From: Hermatobates lingyangjiaoensis
Taxonomy: Eukaryota; Arthropoda; Insecta; Hemiptera; Hermatobatidae
DNA: 64,000 bases
Direction: 5' to 3'
Assembly (NCBI GenBank): GCA_026182355.1
Contig: JAPFBL010000367.1
Location: 372,001 to 436,000, forward strand
In this document: piece by piece, positions 12,901 through 20,270 of the stretch
How positions within the stretch are numbered: position 1 is the first letter of the stretch
Layout: each line of letters opens with the position of its first letter
Notes under the pieces: generated by a model
Database searches by the model: none
Told to the model about the DNA's origin: nothing
Seen by the model: the letters and a program-made list of their open reading frames with translations, nothing else
Position numbers and translations under genes: made by a program

Positions 12901-14374
12901 ATGAATTTAAATGGAAACTGGTCGTTTAAAAGAATTTTCCATCGCAATTTAAACTATATTTTTCAAGAGCTATTGGTTTCATCAATTTTTCTTTGCTGTG
13001 ATTGACTTTTTGAAAAATATACATATTACTAGTTTTGGAATAGCAATAAATTTGAACAGTTACAAATAAATATAAACTATTAATATTAGCAATAAATAAA
13101 TAGGTAATTTGTATTAGGAATGTGCACATCAATAGTAATTTTACTCAAAAGAAAGAAACGTATTTTATGTATACCAACTTTAAGTTAATGTATCAAAAAT
13201 GAAACATTATTTAACATTCTTATGGATAATTATTGGTAATGTGACTGGTTATTAATCATTAAATAGAATTTTTACTAATACGAGGAAGCTTTTGAATCAC
13301 AATTATATCAGGTTTCATAGATAAAATTGATTTTCATTGTTCCAACGGTTACAGCCCTAGCTGAAATTACCTGTTGTCACTAGGCGACCGTCGTTAAGAA
13401 ACATCAGTCGTGGTTAGCACTTAGATGTGTCTTGCCTACGGCCAGTGGGTGCCGAATGATGAATGAGTCTCACAAGACTAGGATTCACTAGAATGAGTCT
13501 CACAAGACTGGGATTCACTAGAATGAGTCTCACAAGACTGGGATTCACTAGAATGAGTCTCACTAATTAGACGGAGACACAATGCTAAGCAGCCGGACTT
13601 AGATTAGGTAGGTTACAGTGGCAGTCCCACAAGATAACACACATATGCCAAACATTGCCTCTTTGTGTTGCCATACAATGAAAATTGATTCTGCATTGGG
13701 AGTTATAAATTTTCCCTAACTCAAGTGTATTTAGAGAGTAAAGATCTTTAACGATTGCCTGACATTGTGCAGACTCGGGACCGACGTCTTAACATCCTCT
13801 CTGAGAGATGCCGTGCTCAAATTTATTCACCTCATATTTGAATAAATCGAGGGACCAGATTGGGTATCGAACTCCAGACCTACCAGTCCAGAGGTGAACA
13901 CGTTTCCTGTGGGCTAACCTGTCCCCCTGCAGCCAGACTGTCTAAAAGCCTTCTGGTTGAAAGAGTCTGAGCTAGGATGTATGAGCTGTTAATAATATCT
14001 GCTTCTGCGAATCAATATGTCTCACATTTACTGCCTAGCGTATGATAATTATTTCTGCTTACTGATATTATTATTTATTATTAATTATATTATTATCATA
14101 TTATTATTTATTATTATTATTACTGATATTATATTATTATTATTGCTGCTATTTTAAATGATAATTGAATCACCAATTGAATATTACTGAATGGAACTTT
14201 TTGTTATGAAGTAAAAGTATTCTTTTGTTCCAGGTTAAGTATACATTTAAGTAACAGGTAAAATTACAAAAATAAATATTGTTGTTTCAGAGATTTATCA
14301 AAGACAATTGCCCTAGTATAATTTGGGCTGCTGTAAGTGAAGCAGGTAGAGTTTCCACAGAGAAGCATAACTGA
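2307..14374 (+). CDS. HSDL1: Inactive hydroxysteroid dehydrogenase-like protein 1 (SDR family), five C-terminal exons
   Basis: Five exons (2307-2429, 4576-4686, 7901-8124, 10932-11141, 14291-14374) join with compatible phases into about 249 residues of an SDR protein related to 17-beta-HSD type 12/3 and HSDL1. The order is beta1/glycine loop, the VDF strand, GILV-N, the NNM and VNVSS strands, the SATK helix, and the TTGxW C-terminal region. Human HSDL1 is known as an inactive SDR. Here inactivity is visible: the TGxxxGxG cofactor loop reads VGANDPLI, the NNxG motif reads VNGVD, and the catalytic Tyr of YxxxK is Asp (DSATK), while the Ser and Lys remain. The N-terminal exon (membrane anchor and start codon in this family) is not in the window. 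The recovered length fits a ~320-residue family minus that exon. The introns are crowded with transposons. Substrate or partner is unknown; a scaffold role would be inference. Confidence 0.9.
2988..3173. repeat. Imperfect palindrome carrying hammerhead-like modules (family G)
   Basis: The arm 2988-3073 is the imperfect reverse complement of about 3087-3173. The right arm shows, in order: GTTG (3077-3080), TTGAAGA (3084-3090), an extra T, stem II GGAC/GTCC with loop TAC (3092-3102), GAA (3103-3105), self-complementary AGCGCT (3106-3111), C, then CAAC (3113-3116), which pairs with GTTG. Three bases separate the stem I strand from the core box, so this copy is less tidy than others. Confidence 0.7.
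3310..3362 (-). repeat. Hammerhead-like module, family A relative
   Basis: The minus strand reads GACT, CCGACGA, an extra A, a stem-loop GGTC...GGTC (pairing with two wobbles), GAAA, an AGCT-containing self-complementary stretch, then AGTC, the partner of GACT. It matches the plan of the palindromic family A copies near 18.7, 25.4 and 44.3 kb, but stands alone here. Confidence 0.55.
4576..4686 (+). CDS. HSDL1: HSDL1 exon B: IAVDF strand through DIGILV
   Basis: The acceptor ending at 4575 (ATGTTACAG) is chosen over a closer-looking CAG at 4532-4534, because only it keeps frame with exon A (G+AG gives Glu). The exon reads ESEFPVKTKCIAVDF, then KQQLTGMDIGIL, and leaves one base for the next exon. 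VDF and DIGILV are conserved SDR strands. Confidence 0.9.
5158..5285 (-). mobile_element. Helitron 3' end
   Basis: On the minus strand the element ends CTAG (5161-5158), followed by T. Nine bases upstream is a hairpin, CCGTC-AAA-GACGG (5171-5183). Hairpin, CTAG and a following T are the Helitron 3' terminus. The 5' end cannot be located, and the body seems cut by the (TA)n tract at about 5285. Confidence 0.7.
5286..5335. repeat. (TA)n microsatellite
   Basis: About 48 bases of alternating TA lie directly beside the ribozyme-like module at 5379-5412. The same pairing recurs through the window. Confidence 0.9.
5379..5412 (-). ncRNA. Hammerhead-like module, family C
   Basis: On the minus strand the order is CTTC (5412-5409), CCGATGA (5408-5402), an extra C, stem II GACA/TGTC with loop GA (5400-5391), GAA (5390-5388), self-complementary ATAT (5387-5384), C, then GAAG (5382-5379), pairing with CTTC. 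The second core base is C instead of U. Putative self-cleaving RNA of a mobile element; activity is not shown. Confidence 0.6.
5545..5784. repeat. Fold-back palindrome with 116-bp arms
   Basis: Positions 5545-5660 and 5668-5784 are near-perfect inverted repeats around a 7-base centre, with few mismatches. No CUGANGA/GAAA core is visible in the arms, so it differs from the module-bearing palindromes. A small open frame at 5415-5636 overlaps the left arm and is not coding. It is probably a fold-back element or a hairpin-mediated duplication. Confidence 0.85.
6616..6854. repeat. Long palindrome with two head-to-head hammerhead-like modules (family B)
   Basis: Arms 6616-6724 and 6747-6854 are almost exact inverted repeats around a 20-base centre. 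Each arm has one module. On the + strand it is TCTC (6770-6773), CTGAAGA (6774-6780), an extra C, stem II GG...CC with loop (6782-6791), GAA (6792-6794), self-complementary AATT (6795-6798), A, and GAGA (6800-6803), which pairs with TCTC. The mirror module is at 6700-6667 on the minus strand. (TA)n tracts flank both ends. Confidence 0.8.
6893..6935. repeat. (TA)n microsatellite
   Basis: An alternating TA run just after the family B palindrome. The following 6939-7010 resembles the repeat also seen near 25.88, 45.7 and 60.5 kb. Confidence 0.9.
7901..8124 (+). CDS. HSDL1: HSDL1 exon C: catalytic-site exon with Tyr replaced by Asp
   Basis: The acceptor TTTCAG ends at 7900 and the GTATCA donor follows 8124, after AAA. 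The exon reads VNGVDNRQ, then IDNNMCSV, then GKIVNVSSMAALNAHPNSTAVDSATK. Asn (NNM), Ser (VSS) and Lys (SATK) of the SDR tetrad are present. The Tyr position is Asp, the codon GAC. Confidence 0.92.
8375..8625. other. GC-richer unidentified stretch in HSDL1 intron
   Basis: About 250 bases stand out by higher GC and G-runs (GGGGGGCGGGG near 8506). There is no open frame, no tRNA-like A/B box pair and no recognisable structural RNA. It may be an old repeat or a regulatory patch. I do not recognise it. Confidence 0.3.
9222..9545. mobile_element. MITE-like element with ~27-bp inverted ends
   Basis: GGTATCCAAATGGTAAC (from 9222, extending to 9250) and its inverted partner ending at 9545 match over about 27 bases with a few differences. 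The ~320-bp interior has no coding capacity. No clear target duplication was found. It lies in the intron before HSDL1 exon D. Confidence 0.5.
10932..11141 (+). CDS. HSDL1: HSDL1 exon D: post-catalytic helix and C-terminal domain
   Basis: The acceptor TTGTTGCAG ends at 10931 and the donor GTAAGC starts at 11142. This is a clean 70-codon phase-0 exon reading AFSLFLSRSTEYELKEFNIEVQTLTPNTV, then PSYEAYAKSAVNSI, then TTGHWFHTVF. In the family this follows SATK directly (SATKAF) and ends in TTGYW. Confidence 0.92.
11142..13440 (+). other. HSDL1 intron, AT-rich, with a small perfect hairpin at 11716-11752
   Basis: The only distinct item is the inverted repeat ATGATGTAA-T-run / A-run-TTACATCAT at about 11716-11752, capable of a 17-bp hairpin. 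Otherwise I see nothing. Confidence 0.6.
13461..13566 (+). repeat. 30-bp tandem repeat, three and a half copies
   Basis: A unit beginning GAATGAGTCTCACAAGACT and ending GGATTCACTA repeats at 13461, 13491 and 13521, with a partial copy to 13566. Only one base varies between units (A or G before GGATT). Confidence 0.92.
13601..13930 (-). mobile_element. tRNA-derived SINE, near full length
   Basis: The minus strand starts with a tRNA-like head: box A AGGTTAGCCCACAGG (13920-13906) and box B AGTTCGATACCC (13873-13862). An unrelated body of about 250 bp follows and ends in a CAACCTAACC-type tail. Other copies lie at 26180-26540 and 42173-42430, with a 5'-truncated copy at 19271-19420. Insertion is opposite to HSDL1, inside its last intron. 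Confidence 0.82.
14060..14150. repeat. ATT-rich microsatellite
   Basis: Imperfect (TTA)n/(ATT)n over about 90 bases, upstream of HSDL1's last exon. Confidence 0.85.
14291..14374 (+). CDS. HSDL1: HSDL1 terminal exon and stop
   Basis: The acceptor GTTGTTTCAG ends at 14290. The phase-0 reading is RFIKDNCPSIIWAAVSEAGRVSTEKHN, with the stop TGA at 14372-14374. The short hydrophobic segment after TTGHWFH matches the length expected for the family's C-terminus. An internal GTAAGT at 14333 could be a donor, but no good following exon was found, so I read through to the stop. Confidence 0.7.
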   Translation, partial: RFIKDNCPSIIWAAVSEAGRVSTEKHN

Positions 14375-14575
14375 AATCCCCAAAGTTGAGAGAACACAGT
14401 CTACGTCATCCTCAGTCCCTTCTGAATTTTGATATTTTTTTATCCAGATTATTATTTGTGTTTTTTTTTATAACTCATCGAGGTAGTTTTACACTACATC
14501 TCGTAATCAATTAACAATGTCCATATTTCATTATATCTTCAGTTTTCTGATAGTTACCTGACCATTTGTAAAAAA

Positions 14576-14581
14576 AATAAA
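14576..14581 (+). terminator. AATAAA polyadenylation signal for HSDL1
   Basis: A canonical AATAAA lies about 200 bases after the HSDL1 stop codon, which suits the end of its 3' UTR. Confidence 0.55.
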
Positions 14582-14866
14582 GTCTGTTTTATCCTACTGT
14601 TAAGTATGGAAAATGTATTTAAGTTAATTCAAAAAATCCTATCTTTTCCTTATCCATTAATGTGAACAACCAACCCAGAATATCCATCAGAATTCGGGTT
14701 CCTATTATTGTATAATCAATACAATATTATATGAATTATATATAACATTATATCTTATATTATGATCATTGAAACAGATGGAGTGCACTTAATATCTGTT
14801 TATTAGCTATTTCATTCAAAAAATTAATTCGGTAGTAACTATTTTGCTTTTTTCTTCATGCATACA

Positions 14867-15871
14867 TCTATATATATAAAAATGAATGTATGTCTGTTTG
14901 TTTGTACTCGATAGATTCAAAAACCATGCATCCAATCGCCGTGAAAATGTAGGAAATTATTAGGTATATCCCCGGGAAGGTTTATGTAAAGTTTTTTTTT
15001 AAAAATCAGAGTTGTGGTTCAGGTAATATCCCAAAAATATTATAATAGATAAGGTTTGCTGTATAACCTGTTTGTTTACATTTTGACTTTAATTGGTAAT
15101 GGCAGCCGCAGGTAGATTATTCTTTATGATAATATTTCCACATGCTTTGTTCAATTGGAAATAAACAGGTACCAGAAATTTTATTATTGTTTTCAGATTG
15201 ATATAAAAGACAATTATTGTAATTTTATATGGGTTTCTTATTAACTTTAACAAAGATTTAGCTATTATCAATAGTTTACAATTAACTTTTCATATCTAAT
15301 TGGTTTAACTTGCTTTAAGCATTAAAGAAAGTTATGCGTTAAATAATAACTTACTAACTTTTAGTATGCATGATAGTATTTGAACCATTAATTCTAATCT
15401 TAAAAGAAGAATAATTAAAGTATTGTTTAAGTTTAATAGATGTAAGGCTTCTTTATTTATTCCTGATTGATTAATTCGTTTGTTTAAACTATTTAATTAT
15501 TAGTAATTAGTATCCGACTCTAAACCATATAGGCAAAATGATAAATTATTATACGAGTATATATCGATGATATCTAACTAGAAGACGTTTCATTTCTTTT
15601 TGTATTGTTCAGGAAAAAATATTCTTTTTGTTATTTATTTAATCTAATCGATCAACTACCAATTGTATTAGACAAAGTGTGCAATTTATAATCAGTGTTA
15701 GATTATATCTTTTTTGCGTAATCTATGATTAATTCTGTATTGATTTCGTTTATCTCAAAAAAGTTAAGTGTAACAGAAATATAGAAAATTTAAATTGTTT
15801 TCGTTATATGTAATTTATTATTAGAGTTGGAATTAAATTGTTTCCCGGGTAAAACCGGGTAGGTCAGCTAG
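14867..15871 (+). mobile_element. Non-autonomous Helitron, complete
   Basis: The element starts TC (14867, preceded by A) with TCTATATATATAAAAATGAA. It ends CTAG (15868-15871, followed by T). The hairpin CCCGG-GTAAAA-CCGGG (15844-15859) lies just upstream of the end. Start TC, terminal hairpin, CTAG, and insertion between A and T are the Helitron hallmarks. The 1-kb body has no Rep/helicase frame, so it depends on another element. It sits about 300 bp beyond the HSDL1 poly(A) signal. Confidence 0.85.
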
Positions 15872-16640
15872 TTTACTATATAACACAGTTTGATCTTACA
15901 TTTACAATATTCTCTTACAATTATTCACTAATAAAAAACATATTTTTGTAATGTCTGGTTACTCATTGAAATTTAATAATTTCAAACTTTTATAAACTCT
16001 ACTAAGGGGATTATTTCTTTTAAAAATATATCTATTTTAAGCACTTGAAATTATAGAGGACAAACAATTGTTGTTGTATTAGTAAATGTAAAAATACAAT
16101 TATATAATTATAGTTTATTAGTAGGTCGTAATAAAGATTAGAAATCCATCTTAATAATATTGCATAATATATATTAAATTGACTAGTTAGAAATTAGTCA
16201 ATAGTATTAATAAACATACATATCTAGCCTGCAATACAAATTAACTGCATTGAAAGGAAGAAGGAAATCTTTTACCATATTTGTGGATGGAATCTAACCC
16301 ACGAAGAATGAAACAGTGGCAACCATCGGACATGAATAAAATTATTTATTTTATTCTGTAAAAATCACAGTTTTGTTTTTCCTTAAACGCCCACTAACAT
16401 GATCTCTTTTGTAATGAGTATAATAAGGTTTAAATTTTGAGTCTGCTTACCACTCTTCGTACCTATAGAATTTATGAATTCAGCCAAAGCTCTTATTTCA
16501 TCACGAAGACCCTACTCTACATCTAGTCTTAACTTGATCAGATAATTTTACAATTTTTTTTACTGATATTATCATTGTTTACTTATTTATTAATTTATTT
16601 GCCTACTTTTTCCTGTATTTATATTTTTTAAGCATTTTAT
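15872..16640. other. AT-rich intergenic DNA
   Basis: Nothing recognised. Confidence 0.6.
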
Positions 16641-16649
16641 ATTTCTTCT

Positions 16650-17260
16650 AGATCTCGTGAAAAAATTTGATCTCGAGATTTTACGGAACTACATGTTTTC
16701 AGGTCTCAGAAGTCGTTTTATGATGTTTTCTCGATAATGTCTGTGTGTGGGTGGGTGAGTGTGTCAGCATTGCTTTTTGCTACACTACGATCCAGAATCT
16801 TTGATGGATCAATTGATATTTTACTCAAAAATGGGCCCCATAGTGTAGATGATCCCTATTGTTTGGGAAGAATTATGCATGAAGGGAAAGACACTTTTTT
16901 TTGCCACAAACCGGTTTTTAGAAAACATTTTTTTCTCCTAAATTGCTAATGCTAGAGTTTTAAAATTTTGGCATTATCTTTGATATCCTAGACTAATGGA
17001 TCACCTGCTATACTTGTCGAATTTTTTACATTGTTTACATTGACTTAGAATTTTTTTCATTGAATTCACCGAAATAATATAATGGGAGGTATGATGAAAA
17101 TGTTTAAATGATTTAACGACTTATATGTGATGTAAGAAGAATAAACTTATGTGTAAAAAATCAACAACAATAGAGCATATGAAAAATAATTTCTGATTCT
17201 TTTTATGGTATGATGGGTTTGTCTAACAAAATGTTCTAATCAATCTATATGTTGCACCAT
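16650..17260 (+). repeat. Unclassified interspersed repeat, copy 1
   Basis: This is related to 31210-31745 (inverted) and 56210-56460. Shared landmarks in order are GATCTCGAGATTTT, AAGTCGTTTTATGA, a GTGTGTGGGTGGGTG run, CCAGAATCTTTGATGGATCAA and AAAAATGGGCCCCATA. A further part at 16990-17030 matches 31220-31260 inverted. No protein domain is visible. It is an ancient dispersed repeat of unknown class. Confidence 0.75.
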
Positions 17261-18640
17261 TCTAAAAGGGTTAATATCAAATGCTGATTTTTTTACGTTT
17301 ATTAATAACATTATTATTGGGTAAGACTGAAGTTTTTGGAATGAACTTTTTTGTCCTCCATAAGGGCTTTTATCTAAAGGGCTTTTATCTGTTTTTATCT
17401 AAATCTCCAGTTTTTTTACTGTTCTAGTCTAATAGTTCATACTATTATTTTGAAAAATTTCAAGCTTCCAGCTTTTAAATTTAAAATTGTACAGAAAAGT
17501 CGGCTTTGAACTTGAGTTAAGAATGCAAAAGTGGCTAATTACTAATATATTTTTTCTCAATACACATTTATAGCAAACTTATAACAGAGTACAGCACGTG
17601 GGAAAAAATAACATTCCCGCAGAGTAAATTGGTTTTTTATGATTTTTGACAAAAGGAAAGAAAAGTGAGTTTTTAAAAAACTCTAGCATGCCATGAAATT
17701 CCCAATATAATAATTTGATAAAAGATAAAAAATGTAGAACATTATTCAGAATTAAAAAAAATTGTTTTAAAAATAATAAATGAAATTATCCTACATCTTA
17801 AATTAAAAATTATCTGAAAACGACATAACTTCTTACATGTTTTTGACATTTCTTACAAAAACTTGGTAATGTTTTTAAAGTACTAAAAATACTTCCAAGC
17901 TCTAAATGGGAAAATTTGTCTTAAGTATTAAATGTAGAAGGAGGTCAGATAAACTATGTAAGAGATCCACGGGGTATTCGAGCAAAAGCCATGCTCTCTT
18001 CTATGAAATTATTTCCGATAAGCAAATTTTCCTCTGGCTTTTCATAATGTTATTACTGCTGTAGTTATACTAATGATTGTATATCCATTAATTGTGTGAC
18101 ATACAAAAAAGGCTTATATATTGATAAGTGGATCAATCACTATCTGTACTACCTCAAGAATGAAAGACTAATAAACATTTCCCATTTGGACGATAATATT
18201 ATGCTTAAATGAGACATTATGTATTATATACCTAAGAAGTTTGATATTAAGTTTATTTATAGTAAAGTTGAGTGTAGGCCACTCCAGATCTTATTCCTCT
18301 GGTTGATCTATTATTTTCCTTATTTAATCTTTTATTCTTCTTCTTTTTCTCTTAAGATTTTTATTTCTGTTTACCACTCGCTTGAGTGGTTCATAATCGT
18401 AGATCATTAATTTAAATGTTTTAAAATTAAAATAAAAAATCCTATATTTTCCTTATCCTGTACTATGAGCCTGCCAACCCGGAATATGCATCAGAATTCG
18501 GTTATCTATAATTGTATGATTAATACTGTATCATATAAATTGTATATAACATTATATCCTTATGGTTGCGTTGAGTTTCTCTATGCAATGGTCTTGAACA
18601 TTTTATTTCTTAATCTACCTTTATTCTCTTTGGATATACA
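17261..18640. other. AT-rich intergenic DNA with fragments of the unclassified repeat
   Basis: At 18228-18300 a segment including TTATAGTAAAGTTGAGTGTAG recurs near 41140, 57905 and, inverted, 61005. Otherwise featureless. Confidence 0.55.
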
Positions 18641-18661
18641 TATACATATATATATATATAT

Positions 18662-18832
18662 ATCAATGATTAAACCACAATAAGAATGGGAAAACAAGAC
18701 TAAGATCTTTCAACCGTAACAAGCGGTCTTCGTCAGAGTCAAAAACCCGACGAACGAAAAACGAAGACCGCTTGTTACGGTTGAAAGATCTTAGTCTTGT
18801 TTTCCCATTCTTATTGTGGTTTAATCATTGAT
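18662..18832. repeat. Palindrome of family A hammerhead-like modules
   Basis: Arms 18662-18732 and 18761-18832 are inverted repeats around a short centre. The left arm holds an intact minus-strand module: GACT (18740-18737), CTGACGA (18736-18730), an extra A, stem II GACCG/CGGTT with a 7-nt loop, GAA (18711-18709), AGATCT (18708-18703), U, AGTC (18701-18698). The right arm has lost the CTG of its core. (TA)n tracts precede and follow. Confidence 0.8.
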
Positions 18833-18858
18833 TGTTGTTTCACGTGTTTATGTGAAAT

Positions 18859-18861
<3 letters not shown>

Positions 18862-18898
<37 letters not shown>

Positions 18899-18925
18899 AA
18901 GACAGTTATATATATATATATATAA
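18862..18925. repeat. Two (TA)n tracts split by a short spacer
   Basis: Alternating TA at about 18862-18896 and 18909-18924, next to the Penelope-like fragment. Confidence 0.9.
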
Positions 18926-18937
18926 AGACAGTTATAA

Positions 18938-19215
18938 AAAAATATTCAGTGCAAAAAAAATAGAAGACAAAGTAAGCTTTATTGTTTATTATAGCAGCAG
19001 AACCACGAGCCACCTTATTATAAGAAACAACCCAAGAAACCATCAGCCCCTTCAACAAACGAATCTGATATATGAGTTCACATGCTCAAATGGAAACTGT
19101 GAGTTCCGCAATCCTTCATATATCGGATTTATATGTCGCCACTCTGCCTTCCTGCGTGACTCTTCGCCTCCTGATAACGACGATGGTCGAAATATAGAAG
19201 TGAGTAATTCCTGTG
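18938..19215 (+). pseudogene. Penelope-like element, start of GIY-YIG endonuclease region
   Basis: The frame around 18955-19150 reads KIEDKVSFIVYYSSRTTSHLII, then LQQTNLIYEFTCSNGNCEF, then NPSYIGF. The Cys pair in YEFTCSNGNCEF followed by SYIG is the zinc-binding lead-in and YIG motif of the Penelope-like endonuclease. The frame decays after SYIGF, and a degenerate family C module (CTGATAA ... CGAAATATAGAAG, about 19160-19205) follows. This links Penelope sequence and module physically, though rearrangement is possible. Confidence 0.75.
19160..19206 (+). repeat. Degenerate hammerhead-like module, family C
   Basis: CTGATAA, extra C, stem II GAC/GTC with loop GATG, GAA, ATAT, A, then GAAG. The stem I partner is only partly complementary and core G8 is A, so it is probably inactive. 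Confidence 0.5.
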
Positions 19216-19270
19216 TCTATCTGTGTGCTATCTTTTGTAATTGGTTTATATATATATCTGCAGAAAAATC

Positions 19271-19420
19271 ACAATAGGTTAGGTTAGGTTGCAGTGGCAG
19301 TTCCACAAGGGAACACACGTAGGCCGAGCATTGGCCCTTTGTGATACCACACAATGAAGATTGATTCTACAGTGGGAGTACTAAATTTTGCCTAACTCAA
19401 ATGTATTTAGAGTAGGGAAA
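19271..19420 (-). mobile_element. 5'-truncated SINE copy
   Basis: This matches the tail half of the SINE at 13601-13745 and ends (on the minus strand) in CCTAACCTAACC. The tRNA head is absent. Confidence 0.75.
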
Positions 19421-19451
19421 AATCACAATAAATAAACACATGATGTAATCA

Positions 19452-19699
19452 ATGAAGTTTAAACCACAATGGAAAAGGAAAACAATAGAAATACATGCTC
19501 CGAGGCCTCTCAATTGATGTCATCAAAGAACAAACAAAGTAAAATCTGAGAAGCTAACATAAAAGTATAGTGACAATAACATTACTTTTGTGTTAGCTTC
19601 TCAGTTTTTACTTTGTTTGCTCTCTGATAACATAAATTGAAAGGCCTCAGAGCATTTATTTCTATTGTTTTCATTTTTCCATTGTTGTTTAAACTTCAT
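19452..19699. repeat. Palindrome of family E modules
   Basis: Arms 19452-19567 and 19583-19699 are inverted repeats. The right arm has GCTCT (19619-19623), CTGATAA (19624-19630), an extra C, the weak stem II segment ATAAATT, GAA (19639-19641), self-complementary AGGCCT (19642-19647), C, and AGAGC (19649-19653), which pairs perfectly with GCTCT. Stem II is almost absent. A related minus-strand copy is at about 47055-47095. Confidence 0.7.
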
Positions 19700-19742
19700 G
19701 TATATATAAAACGAAAGACACAAAATGACTCACAGAAACTCA

Positions 19743-19776
19743 CTACTATATTTCGATGGCCTCGTCATCAGGAAGA
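19743..19776 (-). ncRNA. Hammerhead-like module, family C
   Basis: The minus strand shows CTGATGA (19771-19765), an extra C, a short stem II GA...TC, GAA (19754-19752), ATAT (19751-19748), A, then GTAG (19746-19743), pairing with CTTC upstream except for a U-U mismatch. The core box is canonical. Confidence 0.55.
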
Positions 19777-19985
19777 TAGATGTGAGTCACTCTGAAGATA
19801 GGTAACGACTGTCTTCCATTTTGCCATGCAAAACGAACTACAAGTGTTTTTAGCTAAATTACATGCAAACAACAAATACATACAAGCACTCATAGTTTTT
19901 AATTTTTGGTTCAACCGTCATTAGGAGAGAGAGAGACCAATCATACCTGAAAAAGTAACAGTTGGAGATTAATAGTCTTATGGAT

Positions 19986-20012
19986 GCATATATATATATA
20001 TATATATATATT
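19986..20012. repeat. (TA)n microsatellite
   Basis: Short alternating TA run. Confidence 0.85.
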
Positions 20013-20230
20013 CGATAATAGTTTTAAATTTGTTAATGAGTTAGAGTCCAGTAGGGTTAGCAGCAATTGAGGGTCAAACCTGTATGTTGTTGCAACCCTG
20101 CTGGAACCTACTTTTGGTTTTCCTCTCACTCACTGTATTGGTTATTGTCTTATATCTGTGAAACTTGTTATGTTTAGTTTTTTTTTAAAGATTATTATAT
20201 TAACTTTCAATAGATTTAATCGTATTTTTT

Positions 20231-20270
20231 ACCTGAAGATGACCAATGTATGGTCGAAAGCTTGTTTCTA
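20231..20270 (+). ncRNA. Hammerhead-like module, family H
   Basis: CTGAAGA (20233-20239), extra T, stem II GACCA/TGGTC with loop ATGTA (20241-20255), GAA (20256-20258), self-complementary AGCT (20259-20262), T, then GT, which pairs with AC before the core. Stem II is perfect. Stem I is only 2 bp before a mismatch. Confidence 0.55.

Noticed and set aside
13470..13566. CRISPR-like array
   Set aside because: Units are contiguous 30-bp tandem repeats with no spacers, in a eukaryotic context.
19276..19292. TTAGG-like telomeric repeat
   Set aside because: Only about three GGTTA units, and they are the tail of a SINE copy.
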